Below are positions 31,333 through 40,529 of a stretch of DNA of 64,000 nt, in pieces; the first letter of the stretch is position 1; each line of letters begins with the position of its first letter. The position numbers were made by a program, and so were the translations under genes. Source of the stretch: Glaciihabitans sp. (lineage in GTDB: Bacteria > Actinomycetota > Actinomycetes > Actinomycetales > Microbacteriaceae); assembly GCA_025465535.1 (NCBI GenBank), contig JAODMY010000015.1, positions 1 through 64,000 of the forward strand, in the 5' to 3' direction. A model generated the notes under the pieces. It ran no database searches, was not told the DNA's origin, and saw only the letters and a program-made list of their open reading frames with translations.

Positions 31333-34300
31333 ATGGCTCTCACGCCACAGCACACCAGCTCCGGTTTCAGCCGCATTCCGGCCGCCACCGGGCTATACGA
31401 TCCTGCCCGCGAAAAGGATGCCTGCGGGCTGGCGATGGTTGCGACCCTGCGCGGAACCGCGGGTCACGACATCATCGAGCTCGCGCTCGAGGCGCTTCGG
31501 CACCTCGAACACCGTGGCGCGATCGGGTCGGACGCCGGCACGGGCGACGGCGCGGGAATCATCACGCAGGTTCCGCACGAGTTCCTGCAGGCGGTAACAG
31601 AATTCGACTTACCTGAGGCTGGCGCCTACGCGGTCGGGATGGCGTTCCTGCCGACGGATTCCAACGAGCGGGCCGCACTGAAGTCCGGCATCGAGGCGAT
31701 TGCCGCGAACGAAAACCTCGACGTGCTCGGCTGGCGCGAGGTTCCCGTCGATCCCGACCAGATCGGAAACCTGGCGCGCGAGGCCATGCCGGTGTTCGAG
31801 CAGCTCTTCGTTGCCTCTGTTGGGGCGAGGCTGTCGGGGATCGGGCTGGATCGGGTCACCTTCCGTTTGCGCAAGCGCGCCGAGCGTGAACTTGGCGCCT
31901 ACTTCCCGTCGCTGTCGAGCCGCACGCTCGTCTACAAGGGCATGGTCACGACCCTGCAGCTCGAGCCGTTCTATCCGGATCTCTCCGATGAGCGGTTTGC
32001 CTCGAAGCTCGCGCTTGTCCACTCCCGCTACTCGACGAACACCTTCCCGTCCTGGCCGCTCGCGCAGCCGTTCCGGATGATCGCGCACAACGGCGAGATC
32101 AACACCGTCCAGGGAAACCGCAACTGGATGCGCGCGCGCCAGTCTCAGCTCGAGTCCGAACTGCTGGGCGACATCCGTCCGTTGCTCCCGATCGTGACGC
32201 CCGGCGCGAGCGACTCCGCATCCTTCGACGAGGTCGTCGAGCTGCTTTCGCTGACCGGACGCTCGTTACCGCACTCGATCATGATGATGGTGCCGGAGGC
32301 CTGGGAGAACCAGGCCGACATCGACCCGGCCCGCCGCGACTTCTACGAGTACCACTCGATGCTCATGGAGCCGTGGGACGGCCCGGCCGCGCTCGTCTTC
32401 ACCGACGGTTCGCTGGTCGGCGCGACGCTTGACCGCAATGGCCTTCGCCCCGGTCGCTACCTCGTGACGGATGACGGGCTCGTCGTGCTCGCGAGCGAGA
32501 TCGGCGTCCTCGACATCGCGCCGGAGAAGGTGGTCCGCAAGGGCCGCATCCGTCCGGGAAAGATGTTCCTCGTCGACACCGAGGCTGGCCGCCTGATCGA
32601 GGATGACGAGATCAAGGCTGAGCTCGCCGCGGCCGAGCCGTGGGGCGAATGGCTGGATGCCGGCCGCATCAACCTCAAGAACCTGCCGGACCGCGAACAC
32701 ATCGTGCACACCCCGGCGTCCGTTACCCGGCGCCAGCGCACGTTCGGCTACACAGAGGAAGAGGTGCGCATCCTCGTCGCGCCCATGGCGAAGAACGGTG
32801 CTGAGCCGCTTGGTGCGATGGGATCGGACACGCCGATCGCCGTGCTTTCGCAGCGCCCTCGACTTCTCTTCGACTACTTTTCGCAGCAGTTCGCGCAGGT
32901 AACGAACCCGCCGCTCGACTCGATCCGGGAAGAAACGGTGACGTCGATGAGCCTCGGCCTCGGGCCGGAGCGCAACCTTCTTACCGCGACGCCGGAGCAC
33001 GCGAAGCAGATCATCCTCGACTTCCCGGTGATCGACAACGACGAGTTGGCCAAGATCCAGCACATTGATCCGGCTCCCGGCTCGACGCTGACGACGACCA
33101 TCCGTGGCCTGTACCGCGTCGACAAAGGCCCGAAGGCCATGGAGAAGCGCCTCGCCAAGATGTGTGCGGAGGTGGACGCGGCGATCGCGAACGGTGCGCA
33201 GTTCATCGTGCTGTCGGACCGCGACTCCAACAAGGACTTTGCGCCCATCCCGTCGCTGCTCATGGTCGCAACGGTTCACCACCACCTGATCCGGGCTGAG
33301 AACCGGATGAAGGTTGGCATCGTTGTCGAGGCGGGCGACGTGCGCGAGGTGCACCAGGTCGCACTACTGATCGGCTACGGCGCATCGGCGATCAACCCGT
33401 ACCTCGCCATGGAGACGGCTGAGGAACTCGTCCGCAGCGGGTTCATCGAGAACGTGTCGAGCGAGAAGGCCGTCAAGAACCTGATCAAGGCGCTCGGCAA
33501 GGGCGTCCTGAAGATCATGTCGAAGATGGGGATCTCGGTCGTGGGCTCCTACGCGGGCGCACAGGCGTTCGAGGCCGTCGGGCTCAGCCAGGAGTTCGTC
33601 GACCAGTACTTCACCGGCACGACGAGCCTGCTCGGCGGAATCGGCATCGAGGTCATCGCCGCGGAGAATGCGGCGCGACACGCTGCCGCGTACCCGGAGG
33701 ACGGCGCCGTCAGCGTGCACGAGCGTCTCGCTACCGGCGGCGAGTACCAGTGGCGCCGCGAGGGGCCACCGCACCTGTTCAACCCCGAGACCGTGTTCAA
33801 GCTGCAGCACTCGACGCGCGCTCGTCGCTACGACATCTTCCGTGACTACACGAAGCTCGTTGACGAACAGGCCGAGAACCTGATGACGCTTCGCGGGCTG
33901 TTCAAGCTGCGGAACGGCGTTCGCAAGCCCATCCCGATCGATGATGTCGAGCCGGTGTCCTCCATCGTCAAGCGCTTCTCGACCGGCGCCATGAGCTATG
34001 GCTCGATTTCGAAAGAGGCGCACGAGAACCTCGCGATCGCGATGAACAGTATCGGTGCGAAGTCGAACACCGGCGAGGGCGGAGAGGATGTCGACCGACT
34101 CCTCGACCCGACCCGCCGCAGCGCGATCAAGCAGGTCGCATCCGGTCGCTTCGGTGTCACGAGCCTGTACCTGACCAACGCGACCGACATCCAGCTGAAG
34201 ATGGCGCAGGGCGCCAAGCCGGGCGAGGGCGGCCAGCTGCCGTCGAGCAAGGTGTACCCGTGGATCGCCCGCACCCGCAGCGGCACGGCAGGGGTCGGCC

Positions 34301-35901
34301 TCATCTCGCCGCCGCCGCACCACGACATCTACTCGATCGAAGATCTCAAGCAGCTCATCTACGACGTCAAGCGCGCGAACCCCAAGGCTCGCGTTCACGT
34401 CAAGCTCGTGAGCCAGTCCGGCATCGGAGCCGTTGCCGCCGGTGTCACGAAGGCGCTGGCGGACGTCGTCCTGGTTTCCGGTCACGATGGCGGCACCGGC
34501 GCGAGCCCGTTGAACTCGCTCAAGCATGCCGGAACCCCGTGGGAGATCGGGCTGGCCGAAACCCAGCAGACGCTCATGCTCAACGGGATGCGGGATCGTG
34601 TCGTCGTCCAGGTCGACGGGCAGATGAAGACCGGCCGCGATGTCATCGTCGGTGCGCTCCTCGGCGCCGAGGAATTCGGCTTCGCAACGGCTCCGCTGGT
34701 GGTTTCCGGCTGCATCCTGATGCGCGTCTGCCACCTCGACACCTGTCCCGTCGGTGTCGCGACCCAGAACCCGGTGCTCCGCGAGCGCTTCAGCGGCAAG
34801 CCGGAGTTCGTGGTCAACTTCTTCGAATTCCTCGCGCAGGAGGTTCGCGAATACCTCGCAGCGCTCGGCTTCCGCAGCATCGATGAGGCCGTTGGCCATC
34901 ACGAGCTGCTGGACGTCGACCGCGCCGTCGATCATTGGAAGGCGTCCGGACTCGACCTCGCGCCGATCCTCGTCGGACCGGACTTCGCCGACGACGAGCC
35001 GCGCAACAACCGCCGCGGCCAGGACCACGAGCTCGAGAAGCACTTCGACGTTGAACTCATCCGGCTGAGCCATGACGTGCTCGAGAACGGTGGATCGATC
35101 GCGATCGACCTCCCCGTTCGCAACACCGAGCGTGCCGTCGGAACCATGCTCGGCCACGAGGTGACGGTTCGCCACGGCGAGCACGGACTGCCGACGGGAT
35201 CGATCGACGTGACCCTGCACGGATCCGCGGGCCAGTCGTTTGGCGCGTTCATGCCGAGCGGCATCACGCTGCGGCTAATCGGGGACAGCAACGACTACGT
35301 CGGCAAGGGACTCTGCGGCGGCGAGATCATCGTTCGTCCCGATCCTCGATCGACGTTCGCTGCGGAGGAGAACGTCATCGCCGGCAACGTGATCGGCTAC
35401 GGCGCGACCCGCGGCAGCATGTTCATCCGCGGTACCGTCGGGCAGCGATTCCTGGTTCGCAACTCCGGGGCGACAGCGGTTGTCGAGGGGGTCGGCGACC
35501 ACGCGCTCGAGTATATGACGGGTGGCCTCGCGGTCATCCTCGGCGAAACCGGCCACAATCTCGGTGCGGGAATGTCGGGTGGAACCGCCTACGTTCACGG
35601 CCTGAAGACGGAACTCGTCAACCGCGATTCACTCGCGAGCGGCGAGTTGCGCCTCGAGGCACTCGGCAGCGCCGACGTCGAGATTCTGCGCGACCTACTG
35701 GAGCGCCACGTTCTCGAGACCGACTCGGCCGTCGCCGCGCGAATGCTCGCCGACTTCGAGGCCAGCTCCACGGAGTTCGTCAAGGTCGTTCCACGCGACT
35801 ACGCGGCAGTCATGGAGACCCGCCAGATCGCGCTCGATGAGGGACTCGACCCCGACGGTGACGTCGTGTGGTCTCGAATCATGGAAGTGGTGGGTGGCTG
35901 A
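31333..35901 (+). CDS. gltB: Glutamate synthase large subunit
   Basis: NADPH-dependent GOGAT alpha subunit: glutamine + 2-oxoglutarate to two glutamate. 1522 residues. Residues 1-30 are a propeptide before the N-terminal nucleophile Cys31 (KDACGLAM). The class II amidotransferase runs to about 430. The central and FMN/synthase domains follow, with the 3Fe-4S cysteines in [12 protein letters not shown] (about 1127-1138), then the C-terminal GXGXG beta-helix. Shine-Dalgarno gagga before ATG 31333. The 91-bp leader shows no riboswitch. Confidence 0.97.
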   Translation: MALTPQHTSSGFSRIPAATGLYDPAREKDACGLAMVATLRGTAGHDIIELALEALRHLEHRGAIGSDAGTGDGAGIITQVPHEFLQAVTEFDLPEAGAYAVGMAFLPTDSNERAALKSGIEAIAANENLDVLGWREVPVDPDQIGNLAREAMPVFEQLFVASVGARLSGIGLDRVTFRLRKRAERELGAYFPSLSSRTLVYKGMVTTLQLEPFYPDLSDERFASKLALVHSRYSTNTFPSWPLAQPFRMIAHNGEINTVQGNRNWMRARQSQLESELLGDIRPLLPIVTPGASDSASFDEVVELLSLTGRSLPHSIMMMVPEAWENQADIDPARRDFYEYHSMLMEPWDGPAALVFTDGSLVGATLDRNGLRPGRYLVTDDGLVVLASEIGVLDIAPEKVVRKGRIRPGKMFLVDTEAGRLIEDDEIKAELAAAEPWGEWLDAGRINLKNLPDREHIVHTPASVTRRQRTFGYTEEEVRILVAPMAKNGAEPLGAMGSDTPIAVLSQRPRLLFDYFSQQFAQVTNPPLDSIREETVTSMSLGLGPERNLLTATPEHAKQIILDFPVIDNDELAKIQHIDPAPGSTLTTTIRGLYRVDKGPKAMEKRLAKMCAEVDAAIANGAQFIVLSDRDSNKDFAPIPSLLMVATVHHHLIRAENRMKVGIVVEAGDVREVHQVALLIGYGASAINPYLAMETAEELVRSGFIENVSSEKAVKNLIKALGKGVLKIMSKMGISVVGSYAGAQAFEAVGLSQEFVDQYFTGTTSLLGGIGIEVIAAENAARHAAAYPEDGAVSVHERLATGGEYQWRREGPPHLFNPETVFKLQHSTRARRYDIFRDYTKLVDEQAENLMTLRGLFKLRNGVRKPIPIDDVEPVSSIVKRFSTGAMSYGSISKEAHENLAIAMNSIGAKSNTGEGGEDVDRLLDPTRRSAIKQVASGRFGVTSLYLTNATDIQLKMAQGAKPGEGGQLPSSKVYPWIARTRSGTAGVGLISPPPHHDIYSIEDLKQLIYDVKRANPKARVHVKLVSQSGIGAVAAGVTKALADVVLVSGHDGGTGASPLNSLKHAGTPWEIGLAETQQTLMLNGMRDRVVVQVDGQMKTGRDVIVGALLGAEEFGFATAPLVVSGCILMRVCHLDTCPVGVATQNPVLRERFSGKPEFVVNFFEFLAQEVREYLAALGFRSIDEAVGHHELLDVDRAVDHWKASGLDLAPILVGPDFADDEPRNNRRGQDHELEKHFDVELIRLSHDVLENGGSIAIDLPVRNTERAVGTMLGHEVTVRHGEHGLPTGSIDVTLHGSAGQSFGAFMPSGITLRLIGDSNDYVGKGLCGGEIIVRPDPRSTFAAEENVIAGNVIGYGATRGSMFIRGTVGQRFLVRNSGATAVVEGVGDHALEYMTGGLAVILGETGHNLGAGMSGGTAYVHGLKTELVNRDSLASGELRLEALGSADVEILRDLLERHVLETDSAVAARMLADFEASSTEFVKVVPRDYAAVMETRQIALDEGLDPDGDVVWSRIMEVVGG

Positions 35902-35969
35902 TGGCTGATCTGTTGTGGCTGTCAGGTGCTGGCCTGTGTGTCGTGAAGTGTGAGGTGCCTCGTGGCTGA
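35901..35969 (+). CDS. 22-codon upstream ORF preceding gltD
   Basis: ATG 35901 overlaps the gltB stop (TGATG). The peptide begins [15 protein letters not shown] and ends at TGA 35967-35969, inside the first codons of gltD (GTG 35962). The first three residues match GltD (MAD). It could couple gltD to gltB by reinitiation. Expression is unproven; it may be a duplication relic. Confidence 0.35.
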   Translation: MADLLWLSGAGLCVVKCEVPRG

Positions 35970-35970
35970 T
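35901..35970 (+). repeat. 61-bp duplication of the gltD start context at the gltB/gltD junction
   Basis: atggctgatc (35901-35910) recurs as gtggctgatc at 35962-35971. Both follow a gtggctgat-like stretch, and the first A is also the last base of the gltB TGA. Copy similarity beyond about ten bases is weak, so the duplication is inferred mainly from its likeness to the 59-bp carA/carB case. Confidence 0.5.
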
Positions 35971-37419
35971 CCCAAGGGATTCTTGAAGGTTCCGGCTCGT
36001 GAGACCCCGGCGCGACGTCCCATCGCGCTTCGGCTCATGGACTGGAAAGAGGTCTACGAACAGGGCGATGCCGCCACCCTCAAGCGCCAGGCCGGACGCT
36101 GCATGGACTGCGGCATCCCGTTCTGTCATCACGGCTGCCCGCTCGGCAACCTGATCCCGGAGTGGAACGATCTCACCTGGCGCGACGAGGGCAGGGCCGC
36201 GATCGAGCGCCTGCACGCGACCAACAACTTCCCGGAGTTCACCGGTCGGCTGTGCCCAGCGCCGTGCGAGTCGTCCTGCGTGCTCGGGATCAACCAGGAT
36301 CCGGTGACGATCAAGCAGGTCGAGGTCTCGATCATCGACCAGGCCTTCGCAAACGGCTGGGTCACCCCGCATCCGCCGGAGCGTCTCACCGGAAAGACCG
36401 TTGCCGTCGTCGGATCGGGCCCAGCAGGGCTCGCGGCAGCGCAACAGCTGACCCGAGCCGGTCACACTGTCGCCGTCTACGAGCGCGACGACCGCATCGG
36501 CGGCCTCCTGCGCTACGGCATCCCGGACTTCAAGATGGAGAAGAAGCACCTCGAGACCCGTCTCGCGCAGATGCAGGCCGAGGGAACTCGTTTCCGCGCC
36601 GGCGTCGAGATCGGTGTGAACATCAGCTGGGGCGACCTGAGGTCGCGGTACGACGCGGTCATCGTCGCGACTGGGGCGACCAAGCCGCGCGATCTGCCGG
36701 TTCCCGGCCGCGACCTTCTTGGCGTGCACTACGCCATGGATTATCTTGTGCAGCAGAACCGGGTTGGCGCTGGCGACTATGTCGCAGGGCAGCTCACCGC
36801 GGAAGGCAAGCACGTAGTTGTCCTTGGCGGTGGAGACACCGGCGCTGACTGCATCGGAACTGCCCACCGCCAGGGCGCACTCTCGGTCACGAACCTCGCG
36901 ATCGGCATCCAGCCGCCGAGCGAGCGACCCGAACACCAGCCCTGGCCGATGACGCCGACGCTGTTCGAGGTGTCGAGTGCCCACGAGGAGGGCGGCGAGC
37001 GGGTCTACCTGGCCTCGACCGTCGAATTCCTCTCCAATGAGGTCGGTGAGGTTCGTGGAATCCGCGTTGCCGAGACCGAATACCTCGATGGACGACGGGT
37101 GCCGAAGGCGGGCACAGAGCGTGACATCCCGGCCGATCTCGTGCTTCTCGCACTCGGATTCAGCGGTCCGGAGGACGACACCATCGAGGGCCAGCTAAAC
37201 CTTCCGTTCGAGACCAACGGCAACATCACGCGCAACGGGCAGTACGAGACGAGCGAGTCCGGAGTCTTCGTGGCCGGGGATGCCGGACGCGGCCAGTCAC
37301 TCATCGTCTGGGCAATCGCGGAGGGTCGCGCCGCGGCCTCGGCGGTCGATCGTTTCCTCGAGGGGGAGACCGACCTGCCGTTCCCGATCAAGCCAACCGA
37401 CCGCGCAATCGCGCTGTAA
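35962..37419 (+). CDS. gltD: Glutamate synthase small subunit
   Basis: GOGAT beta subunit, feeding NADPH electrons to GltB. 485 residues. An N-terminal Fe-S domain has cysteines in CMDCGIPFCHHGCPLGN (near residue 47) and CPAPCESSC. FAD-binding VVGSGPAGLAAAQQL is near 150 and NADPH-binding VLGGGDTGADCIGTA near 290. GTG 35962 (MADPKGFLK) matches the family; an in-frame GTG at 35950 is less likely. Confidence 0.96.
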   Translation: MADPKGFLKVPARETPARRPIALRLMDWKEVYEQGDAATLKRQAGRCMDCGIPFCHHGCPLGNLIPEWNDLTWRDEGRAAIERLHATNNFPEFTGRLCPAPCESSCVLGINQDPVTIKQVEVSIIDQAFANGWVTPHPPERLTGKTVAVVGSGPAGLAAAQQLTRAGHTVAVYERDDRIGGLLRYGIPDFKMEKKHLETRLAQMQAEGTRFRAGVEIGVNISWGDLRSRYDAVIVATGATKPRDLPVPGRDLLGVHYAMDYLVQQNRVGAGDYVAGQLTAEGKHVVVLGGGDTGADCIGTAHRQGALSVTNLAIGIQPPSERPEHQPWPMTPTLFEVSSAHEEGGERVYLASTVEFLSNEVGEVRGIRVAETEYLDGRRVPKAGTERDIPADLVLLALGFSGPEDDTIEGQLNLPFETNGNITRNGQYETSESGVFVAGDAGRGQSLIVWAIAEGRAAASAVDRFLEGETDLPFPIKPTDRAIAL

Positions 37420-37475
37420 TTTCCTCGACCAACATCCATACCACCACCGATTCACAACCACCACAGAAGGACGTA

Positions 37476-38918
37476 ATGAGACGCGCCAAAATCGTCGCGA
37501 CGCTAGGCCCAGCCACGTCAAGCTACGAAAACATCCGGGCGATCATCGAGGCAGGAGTCGATGTAGCCCGAATGAACCTCAGCCACGGCTCGTATGACGT
37601 GCACGAGGAGGTCTACAAGAACGTTCGCAAGGCGGCAGAAGACTCCGGCAAAGCGGTCGCGGTCCTCGTCGACCTGCAGGGACCGAAGATCCGCCTCGGA
37701 AAGTTTGAGGGCGGCCCGTACGAGCTCGCGGTCGGCGACATCTTCAAGATCACGACCGAGGACGTCATCGGTACAAGGGAACTCTCGGGCACGACGTTCA
37801 AGGGCCTTCCCCAGGATGTGTCGCCCGGTGATTTCCTGCTGATCGACGACGGCAAGGTCAAGGTCCAGGTCCTTGAGACGGATGGCACGGTCGTGACGAC
37901 GAAGGTCGTCGTCGCCGGTCCCGTCTCCAACAACAAGGGCATCAACCTGCCTGGCGTTGCCGTCAACGTTCCCGCGCTGTCCGAGAAGGACGAGGCGGAC
38001 CTCCGCTGGGGCCTGAAGCTCGGTGCCGACCTGATCGCGCTCTCGTTCGTGCGCGACGCATCCGACATCACCCGCGTGCACGAGATCATGGCTGAGGAGG
38101 GCCGCAAGGTTCCCGTCATCGCCAAAATCGAAAAGCCGCAGGCCGTCGACAACCTCGAAGCGATCATCGACGCGTTCGACTCGATCATGGTCGCCCGAGG
38201 CGACCTCGGCGTCGAGCTCCCGCTAGAGGCGGTCCCGATCGTGCAGAAGCGCGCAGTCGAGCTCTCCCGCCGCATGGCGAAGCCGGTGATCGTGGCGACG
38301 CAGATGCTCGAGTCGATGATCAGCTCGCCCGTTCCGACCCGTGCCGAGACGTCCGACGTCGCGAACGCGGTTCTGGATGGCGCCGACGCGGTCATGCTCT
38401 CCGGCGAGACGAGCGTTGGCCAGTACCCGGTGATCACGGTGCAGACCATGGCGCGCATCGTCGAGTCCACCGAGGACCACGGCCTCGAACGCATCCCCCC
38501 GCTCGGAACGAGGCCGCGAACCCAGGGTGGCGCGATTACGCTGGCAGCGGTTGAGGTCGCCGACTTCGTCGACGCGAAGTTTGTGTGCGTATTCACAGAG
38601 TCGGGGGATGCGGCCCGCCGTATGTCGCGACTTCGCTACCGCGTGCCCATGAAGGCGTTCACTCCCTATCCCGAGATCCGGCGCCGGATGTCGCTGTTCT
38701 GGGGCATCGAGGCGTTTGTCGTCGAGCGGGTCACGCACACCGATGCGATGTACCACCAGGTGGATGACGTGCTTCTGACCAAGGGACTCGCGGAGGTCGG
38801 TGACAAGGTCATCGTCATCTCCGGTTCCCCTCCCGGAATCTCCGGGTCGACGAACGACCTTCGCGTGCACATCGTGGGTGACGCCCTCAACGGCGCAGCG
38901 CCCGCGTACGCGAACTAG
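37476..38918 (+). CDS. pyk: Pyruvate kinase
   Basis: Last step of glycolysis. 480 residues: RRAKIVATLGPATSS, ARMNLSHGSYDVH, VPVIAKIEKPQAVDN with the catalytic Lys, IMVARGDLGVELPLE, and MLSGETSVGQYPV. The C-terminal allosteric domain starts near residue 350. Shine-Dalgarno aagga before ATG 37476. Followed by a strong hairpin. Confidence 0.98.
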   Translation: MRRAKIVATLGPATSSYENIRAIIEAGVDVARMNLSHGSYDVHEEVYKNVRKAAEDSGKAVAVLVDLQGPKIRLGKFEGGPYELAVGDIFKITTEDVIGTRELSGTTFKGLPQDVSPGDFLLIDDGKVKVQVLETDGTVVTTKVVVAGPVSNNKGINLPGVAVNVPALSEKDEADLRWGLKLGADLIALSFVRDASDITRVHEIMAEEGRKVPVIAKIEKPQAVDNLEAIIDAFDSIMVARGDLGVELPLEAVPIVQKRAVELSRRMAKPVIVATQMLESMISSPVPTRAETSDVANAVLDGADAVMLSGETSVGQYPVITVQTMARIVESTEDHGLERIPPLGTRPRTQGGAITLAAVEVADFVDAKFVCVFTESGDAARRMSRLRYRVPMKAFTPYPEIRRRMSLFWGIEAFVVERVTHTDAMYHQVDDVLLTKGLAEVGDKVIVISGSPPGISGSTNDLRVHIVGDALNGAAPAYAN

Positions 38919-38945
38919 CGGGCACGTCGACGGACACTGCTACGA

Positions 38946-38984
38946 AATAGCGGGGTCATCGCGCACGTCGATGGCCCCGCTATT
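38946..38984 (+). terminator. Hairpin terminator after pyk
   Basis: aatagcgggg (38946-38955) pairs perfectly with ccccgctatt (38975-38984), with an inner catcg/cgatg pairing. There is no U-run, as is common in high-GC Actinobacteria. The rest of the 256-bp gap to the tRNA (38985-39174) shows no gene or other signal. Confidence 0.75.
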
Positions 38985-39174
38985 CGCGCGCCCGGACGCT
39001 GTGTCGGGCGGCCCGTGACCCTGGCTCCGGCGCAACGGTGCGCCCGCTTGTCATCCGTGCGGTGGCCGCAGCCGGCGCGCCGATGGCGAAACGGCGCATG
39101 GTCGAACCGCCGGAACTGCGCGGACGATGGATGTCCCGAGTCAGCCGTGAATGATGACCCGAGACATCACGTTG

Positions 39175-39257
39175 TGCCGGTGGTGGGACTCGAACCCACA
39201 CGCCCTTTCGAGCAAAGCATTTTGAGTGCTCCGCGTCTGCCATTCCGCCACACCGGC
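39175..39257 (-). tRNA. tRNA-Leu (anticodon CAA)
   Basis: 83-nt class II tRNA on the minus strand. The 7-bp acceptor gccggtg/caccggc has an A discriminator. The D-arm (gcggaatggcagacgc) is normal. The anticodon stem gagca/tgctt has loop ctcaaaa, giving anticodon CAA. A long variable arm (tgctcgaaagggcg) and a T-arm gtggg-ttcgagt-cccac follow. The 3' CCA is not encoded. It diverges from pdtaR. Confidence 0.96.
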
Positions 39258-39283
39258 GCACAACAACCCTCGAAACAATACCG

Positions 39284-39289
39284 TAGGGT
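39284..39289 (+). promoter_or_regulatory. Candidate -10 (TAGGGT) of a leaderless pdtaR transcript
   Basis: TAGGGT, 6 bp before GTG 39296; no Shine-Dalgarno. It lies between the divergently oriented tRNA-Leu and pdtaR. Confidence 0.5.
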
Positions 39290-39295
39290 TGGATC

Positions 39296-39901
39296 GTGAG
39301 TGATCAAGGAAACGCATCTTCAGTCCCACGTCGAGTAGTCGTGGCAGAGGATGAATCGCTCATCCGACTCGACATCGTCGAAACCCTTCGCGACAACGGA
39401 TTCGAGGTTGTCGGTGAGGCGGGGGATGGCGAAACTGCGGTCGCCCTTGCGACCGAGTTGCGTCCAGACCTCGTCATCATGGACGTCAAGATGCCGCAGC
39501 TCGACGGAATCTCCGCGGCGGAGCGCCTGACCAAGAACCACATCGCGCCGGTCGTCCTGCTGACCGCCTTCAGCCAGAAAGAATTGGTCGAGCGGGCGAG
39601 CGAGGCCGGAGCGCTGGCTTACGTCGTCAAGCCGTTCACTCCCAACGACCTGCTGCCGGCGATCGAGATTGCCCTCGCGCGCTACGCGCAGATCATCACC
39701 CTCGAGGCCGAGGTCACCGACCTCGTCGAGCGCTTCGAGACTCGCAAGCTCGTTGATCGGGCCAAGGGCCTGCTCAACGAGAAGATGGGCCTCACCGAGC
39801 CCGAGGCATTCCGCTGGATCCAGAAGGCATCCATGGACCGTCGCCTCACGATGCACGACGTCGCCCAGGCGATCATCGAACAGCTGAGCGCCAAAAAGTA
39901 G
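39296..39901 (+). CDS. pdtaR: ANTAR-domain response regulator (PdtaR-like)
   Basis: 201 residues. The receiver domain covers about residues 12-130, with the acidic pocket AEDE, phosphoacceptor Asp in VIMDVKMPQLDG, LTAF and the conserved Lys in VVKPF. The C-terminal ANTAR RNA-binding domain (about 140-198: RFETRKLVDRAKGLLNEKMGLTEPEAFRWIQ) follows. It matches the Rv1626/PdtaR type, which on phosphorylation binds paired hexaloop hairpins in mRNAs to affect termination. The partner histidine kinase PdtaS is not adjacent. The position after pyk is conserved in Actinobacteria. Confidence 0.92.
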   Translation: MSDQGNASSVPRRVVVAEDESLIRLDIVETLRDNGFEVVGEAGDGETAVALATELRPDLVIMDVKMPQLDGISAAERLTKNHIAPVVLLTAFSQKELVERASEAGALAYVVKPFTPNDLLPAIEIALARYAQIITLEAEVTDLVERFETRKLVDRAKGLLNEKMGLTEPEAFRWIQKASMDRRLTMHDVAQAIIEQLSAKK

Positions 39902-39928
39902 CTTCGCACCGGGCCAAAAAGTAGCTTC
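39890..39928 (+). repeat. Duplicated pdtaR stop-codon segment
   Basis: gccaaaaagtagcttc at 39890-39905 (TAG = pdtaR stop) recurs exactly at 39913-39928, offset 23 bp. Another copy of a stop codon with its context. Confidence 0.9.
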
Positions 39929-39933
39929 CAGCG

Positions 39934-40003
39934 GTGTCTGCCCCCGGGTGATGCGCGTGCCCCCGTACGTACGGGGGCAGATGCATCGCCCGGGGGCAGA
40001 CAC
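39934..40003. terminator. Large nested palindrome between convergent pdtaR and thioesterase genes
   Basis: An outer perfect 15-bp arm (gtgtctgcccccggg 39934-39948 with 39989-40003) continues as gatgc/gcatc (39950-39954 with 39983-39987). It encloses an inner perfect 22-bp palindrome (58-79 of the 399xx block: tgcccccgtac/gtacgggggca). Placed between two convergent stops, it probably acts as a bidirectional terminator; as DNA it could form a cruciform. Confidence 0.75.
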
Positions 40004-40013
40004 GTGTAGGGCG

Positions 40014-40439
40014 CTACTGGCTCCGAACCATGTTCGTCATGCGGACGGTCGAGAGTCTGCGGCCCTTCTCGTCGGTCATGACGATTTCGTGAGTGGCGAG
40101 AGTCCGTCCGAGAACCAGCGCGGTGCAGGTACCGGTGACCCAGCCCTCGGTTGCCGACCGGCTGTGGGTCGCGTTGATCTCGATGCCGACCACGTACTTG
40201 CCGGGGCCCGCATGGATCGCAGACGAGATGGATCCGAGCGACTCACCGAGGACGACGTGGGCGCCACCGTGTAGCAGCCCGATGACCTGGGTGTTTCCCT
40301 CGACGGGCATGCGCGCGACCGAGCGCGTCGCAGAAAGCTCGAGAAACTCGATGCCCATGCGAGTCGTGAGAGCTCCTCCGCCCGACTCCACAAGACGCGC
40401 ATACAGCTCTGGGTCGAGGTCGTCGGGGAGGATCGTCAT
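40014..40439 (-). CDS. PaaI-type hotdog-fold thioesterase
   Basis: 141 residues with one hotdog domain. GMEFLEL-like GIEFLELSATRSVARMPVEGNTQVIGLLHGGAHVVLGESLGSISS contains the HGG motif and the acidic residue on the long helix. VGIEINATHSRSATEGWVTGTCTALVLGRTLATHEIVM follows. The family hydrolyses aryl- or acyl-CoA; related proteins act in menaquinone or phenylacetate pathways, and the substrate here is not deducible. ATG 40439 has aggaaagaa upstream. The open frame extends far 5' but through repeat sequence and into polA on the other strand. Confidence 0.88.
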   Translation of the reverse strand: MTILPDDLDPELYARLVESGGGALTTRMGIEFLELSATRSVARMPVEGNTQVIGLLHGGAHVVLGESLGSISSAIHAGPGKYVVGIEINATHSRSATEGWVTGTCTALVLGRTLATHEIVMTDEKGRRLSTVRMTNMVRSQ

Positions 40440-40449
40440 TGGCTTCTTT

Positions 40450-40497
40450 CCTGGGTCGATTCCTGAGTCGATTCGTGAGTCAATTCCTGAGTCGATT
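40450..40497. repeat. Four 12-bp tandem units between the thioesterase and polA
   Basis: cctgggtcgatt 40450-40461, cctgagtcgatt 40462-40473, cgtgagtcaatt 40474-40485, cctgagtcgatt 40486-40497. They occupy the divergent promoter region of the two genes. Confidence 0.95.
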
Positions 40498-40516
40498 CGC
40501 CGTCGGTAGCCGCGAC

Positions 40517-40522
40517 TAGGCT
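40517..40522 (+). promoter_or_regulatory. Candidate -10 (TAGGCT) of a leaderless polA transcript
   Basis: TAGGCT lies 7 bp before GTG 40530, with no Shine-Dalgarno between. Confidence 0.5.
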
Positions 40523-40529
40523 GGCTCAG

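Noticed and set aside
33364-35220. 618-codon minus-strand frame opposite gltB, and similar long frames opposite rpsA (48960-50786) and the glycosyltransferase (46780-48141).
   Set aside because: All are mirror frames of confident genes with amino-acid composition typical of shadows.
38980-39299. Two open frames (93 aa minus, 94 aa plus) across the tRNA region, one containing VVGLEPTRP.
   Set aside because: They are translations of the tRNA-Leu gene and its flanks; such GLEPTRP-type peptides are a well-known annotation artefact.
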